A stretch of DNA of 64,000 nt from Heligmosomoides polygyrus polygyrus (Eukaryota > Nematoda > Chromadorea > Rhabditida > Heligmosomidae), in the NCBI GenBank assembly GCA_947396885.1, contig OX377205.1, positions 58,438,969 to 58,502,968 on the forward strand, given 5' to 3'. The notes beneath the pieces are model-generated. The model saw only the letters and a program-made list of their open reading frames with translations. It was not told where the DNA came from and ran no database searches. The position numbers were made by a program, and so were the translations under genes. Positions 63,241 through 64,000 of the stretch are shown one piece after another; within the stretch, counting starts at the first letter, position 1, and the number at the start of each line of letters is the position of its first letter.

Positions 63241-63417
63241 AAATAATAAATAATAGTATTGGCTCATCTTCTACGATTTTCTAAACACTTCGCAGGCTAA
63301 ATTTTCACGTTAAACGTGCGAAGATCAGTAAAAAAAAACTTCCACGATAGGCACAACAATAGAACACCACCGTTTCTGAACTCGATCCCGCTATTCAGGA
63401 GCAAAATGCACACCAGA

Positions 63418-63576
63418 GGCCGGATTCATCAACAATTAACCCGTGGGTATGCGGGTGATAAGGGGAAGAGATAAGATAAGAGTCAGGCAGAGATAACGCA
63501 AGAGTCAGAGACGCAGGCTTCATTGTGGGTATCTCTACCCCTTATACCCGCGGGTTAGTCGTTGATGAATCCGGCC
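63418..63576. mobile_element. 159-bp TIR MITE (GGCCGGATTCATCAAC ends)
   Basis: The left end GGCCGGATTCATCAAC and the complement of the right end match over the first 16 bp, and TAACCCG.GGGTAT extends the arms with a few differences. CCAG occurs just outside both ends and may be a 4-bp target duplication, though one extra A separates it on the left. The centre has no coding sequence. Confidence 0.65.
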
Positions 63577-63794
63577 CCAGGTATAGGTACATATCAACAA
63601 GGTGGTAGTGGTGGTAACAATACTTCTCCATCGTTATCTCTACTCTATAGGCAAGCAGTGTTTTAAATTGTATCAAACAAGTGTCGCGGAGTGATACAGT
63701 TAGTCTTTATCTCAGGAACTACTCTTGTACAAAGAAAGATGTGCGCTTCAAAAAAAATTTATTCATAGCGCAACGAAAATGGTTTAATTTTTAC

Positions 63795-64000
63795 TCAAAC
63801 ATCTCGGTGAATACTACGTTTCATATAGTCTTCCGTCCTGGTGGTAGCCGAATTTTGATCTCTGTCGAACACGTGAGCACGCCACGTATAGTTGACCATG
63901 AGAAAAAACTGGGCTGGGGGGTATACACCGACTCTGTCGAATGCTTGTCCTTGACTCTTGTTTATTGTCATTGCGTAGGCCAAACGCACAGGAAATTGTC
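63795..64000 (-). pseudogene. Helitron-type PIF1-like helicase, C-terminal fragment (runs off window)
   Basis: Minus strand from the window edge: RLAYAMTINKSQGQAFDRVG, the conserved end region of PIF1-like helicases carried by Helitrons, then YPPAQFF. After a T-run near 63910 the frame shifts: the other frame reads SHGQLYVACSRVR, which is helicase motif VI. The stop is near 63797. The rest of the gene lies beyond 64000. Confidence 0.65.

Noticed and set aside
1..64000. CRISPR arrays, bacterial operons or phage-type systems
   Set aside because: Repeat layout, spliced exons and element classes are eukaryotic; no direct repeat-spacer array is present.

Overview
The window looks like nuclear DNA of a nematode, most likely a strongylid such as a hookworm (inference). 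The evidence is short consensus introns ending in TTTCAG-like acceptors, an apparent trans-splice acceptor directly before a start codon, RTE-type and CR1-like LINEs, a Penelope-like element, tRNA-derived SINEs and many fold-back (TIR) elements. There is no operon-like organisation. A run of 200 Ns (48085-48284) is an assembly gap.

The one convincing host gene is a plus-strand secreted M14 zinc carboxypeptidase. Eight exons are visible from 11680 to 62678, and wherever two neighbouring exons are both seen the reading phases agree. They encode the signal peptide, both halves of the activation propeptide, the HxxE zinc motif, the late catalytic glutamate and the C-terminal helix. The introns are 51 bp to over 13 kb, and the long ones hold most of the transposons in the window. 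The middle catalytic exons were not found; the assembly gap, bordered by an exact 113-bp inverted repeat, lies in the interval where they belong.

Layout: 1-1650 RTE endonuclease fragment (minus) carrying a 101-bp MITE. 2218-3451 mariner-like fold-back element. 5122-9652 another TIR element, split by a recent gag-only LTR retrotransposon (5217-8909) with identical LTRs. 11680-11999 carboxypeptidase exons 1-2. 12000-23236 intron with LINE remnants, a SINE pair, TAA-flanked MITEs, a Penelope-like remnant (15960-17545), an RTE remnant (17560-18790) and a broken helicase pseudogene (19840-21010). 23237-23373 exon 3. 25636-29820 CR1-like LINE cut by a 2.03-kb palindromic element. 34750-39545 unrecognised minus-strand open frames. 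41262-46180 tandem repeats and minisatellites. 46944-49385 four catalytic-domain exons around the gap. 50053-53282 near full-length RTE with a 15-bp target duplication and a perfect 92-bp palindrome inside it. 53328-55397 two fold-back elements side by side. 56551-58492 5'-truncated RTE with a 16-bp target duplication. 59608-60960 TIR and mariner fragments. 61715-62100 hammerhead-like stem-loops. 62574-62678 the last visible carboxypeptidase exon. 63418-64000 a MITE and the end of a Helitron helicase.

Taken together this is one gene stretched over at least 51 kb by layered transposon insertions. Four retroelement reading frames in the window are each cut by a different fold-back element. In each case the target-site duplication shows that the frame was continuous before the hit, which gives a relative age order.
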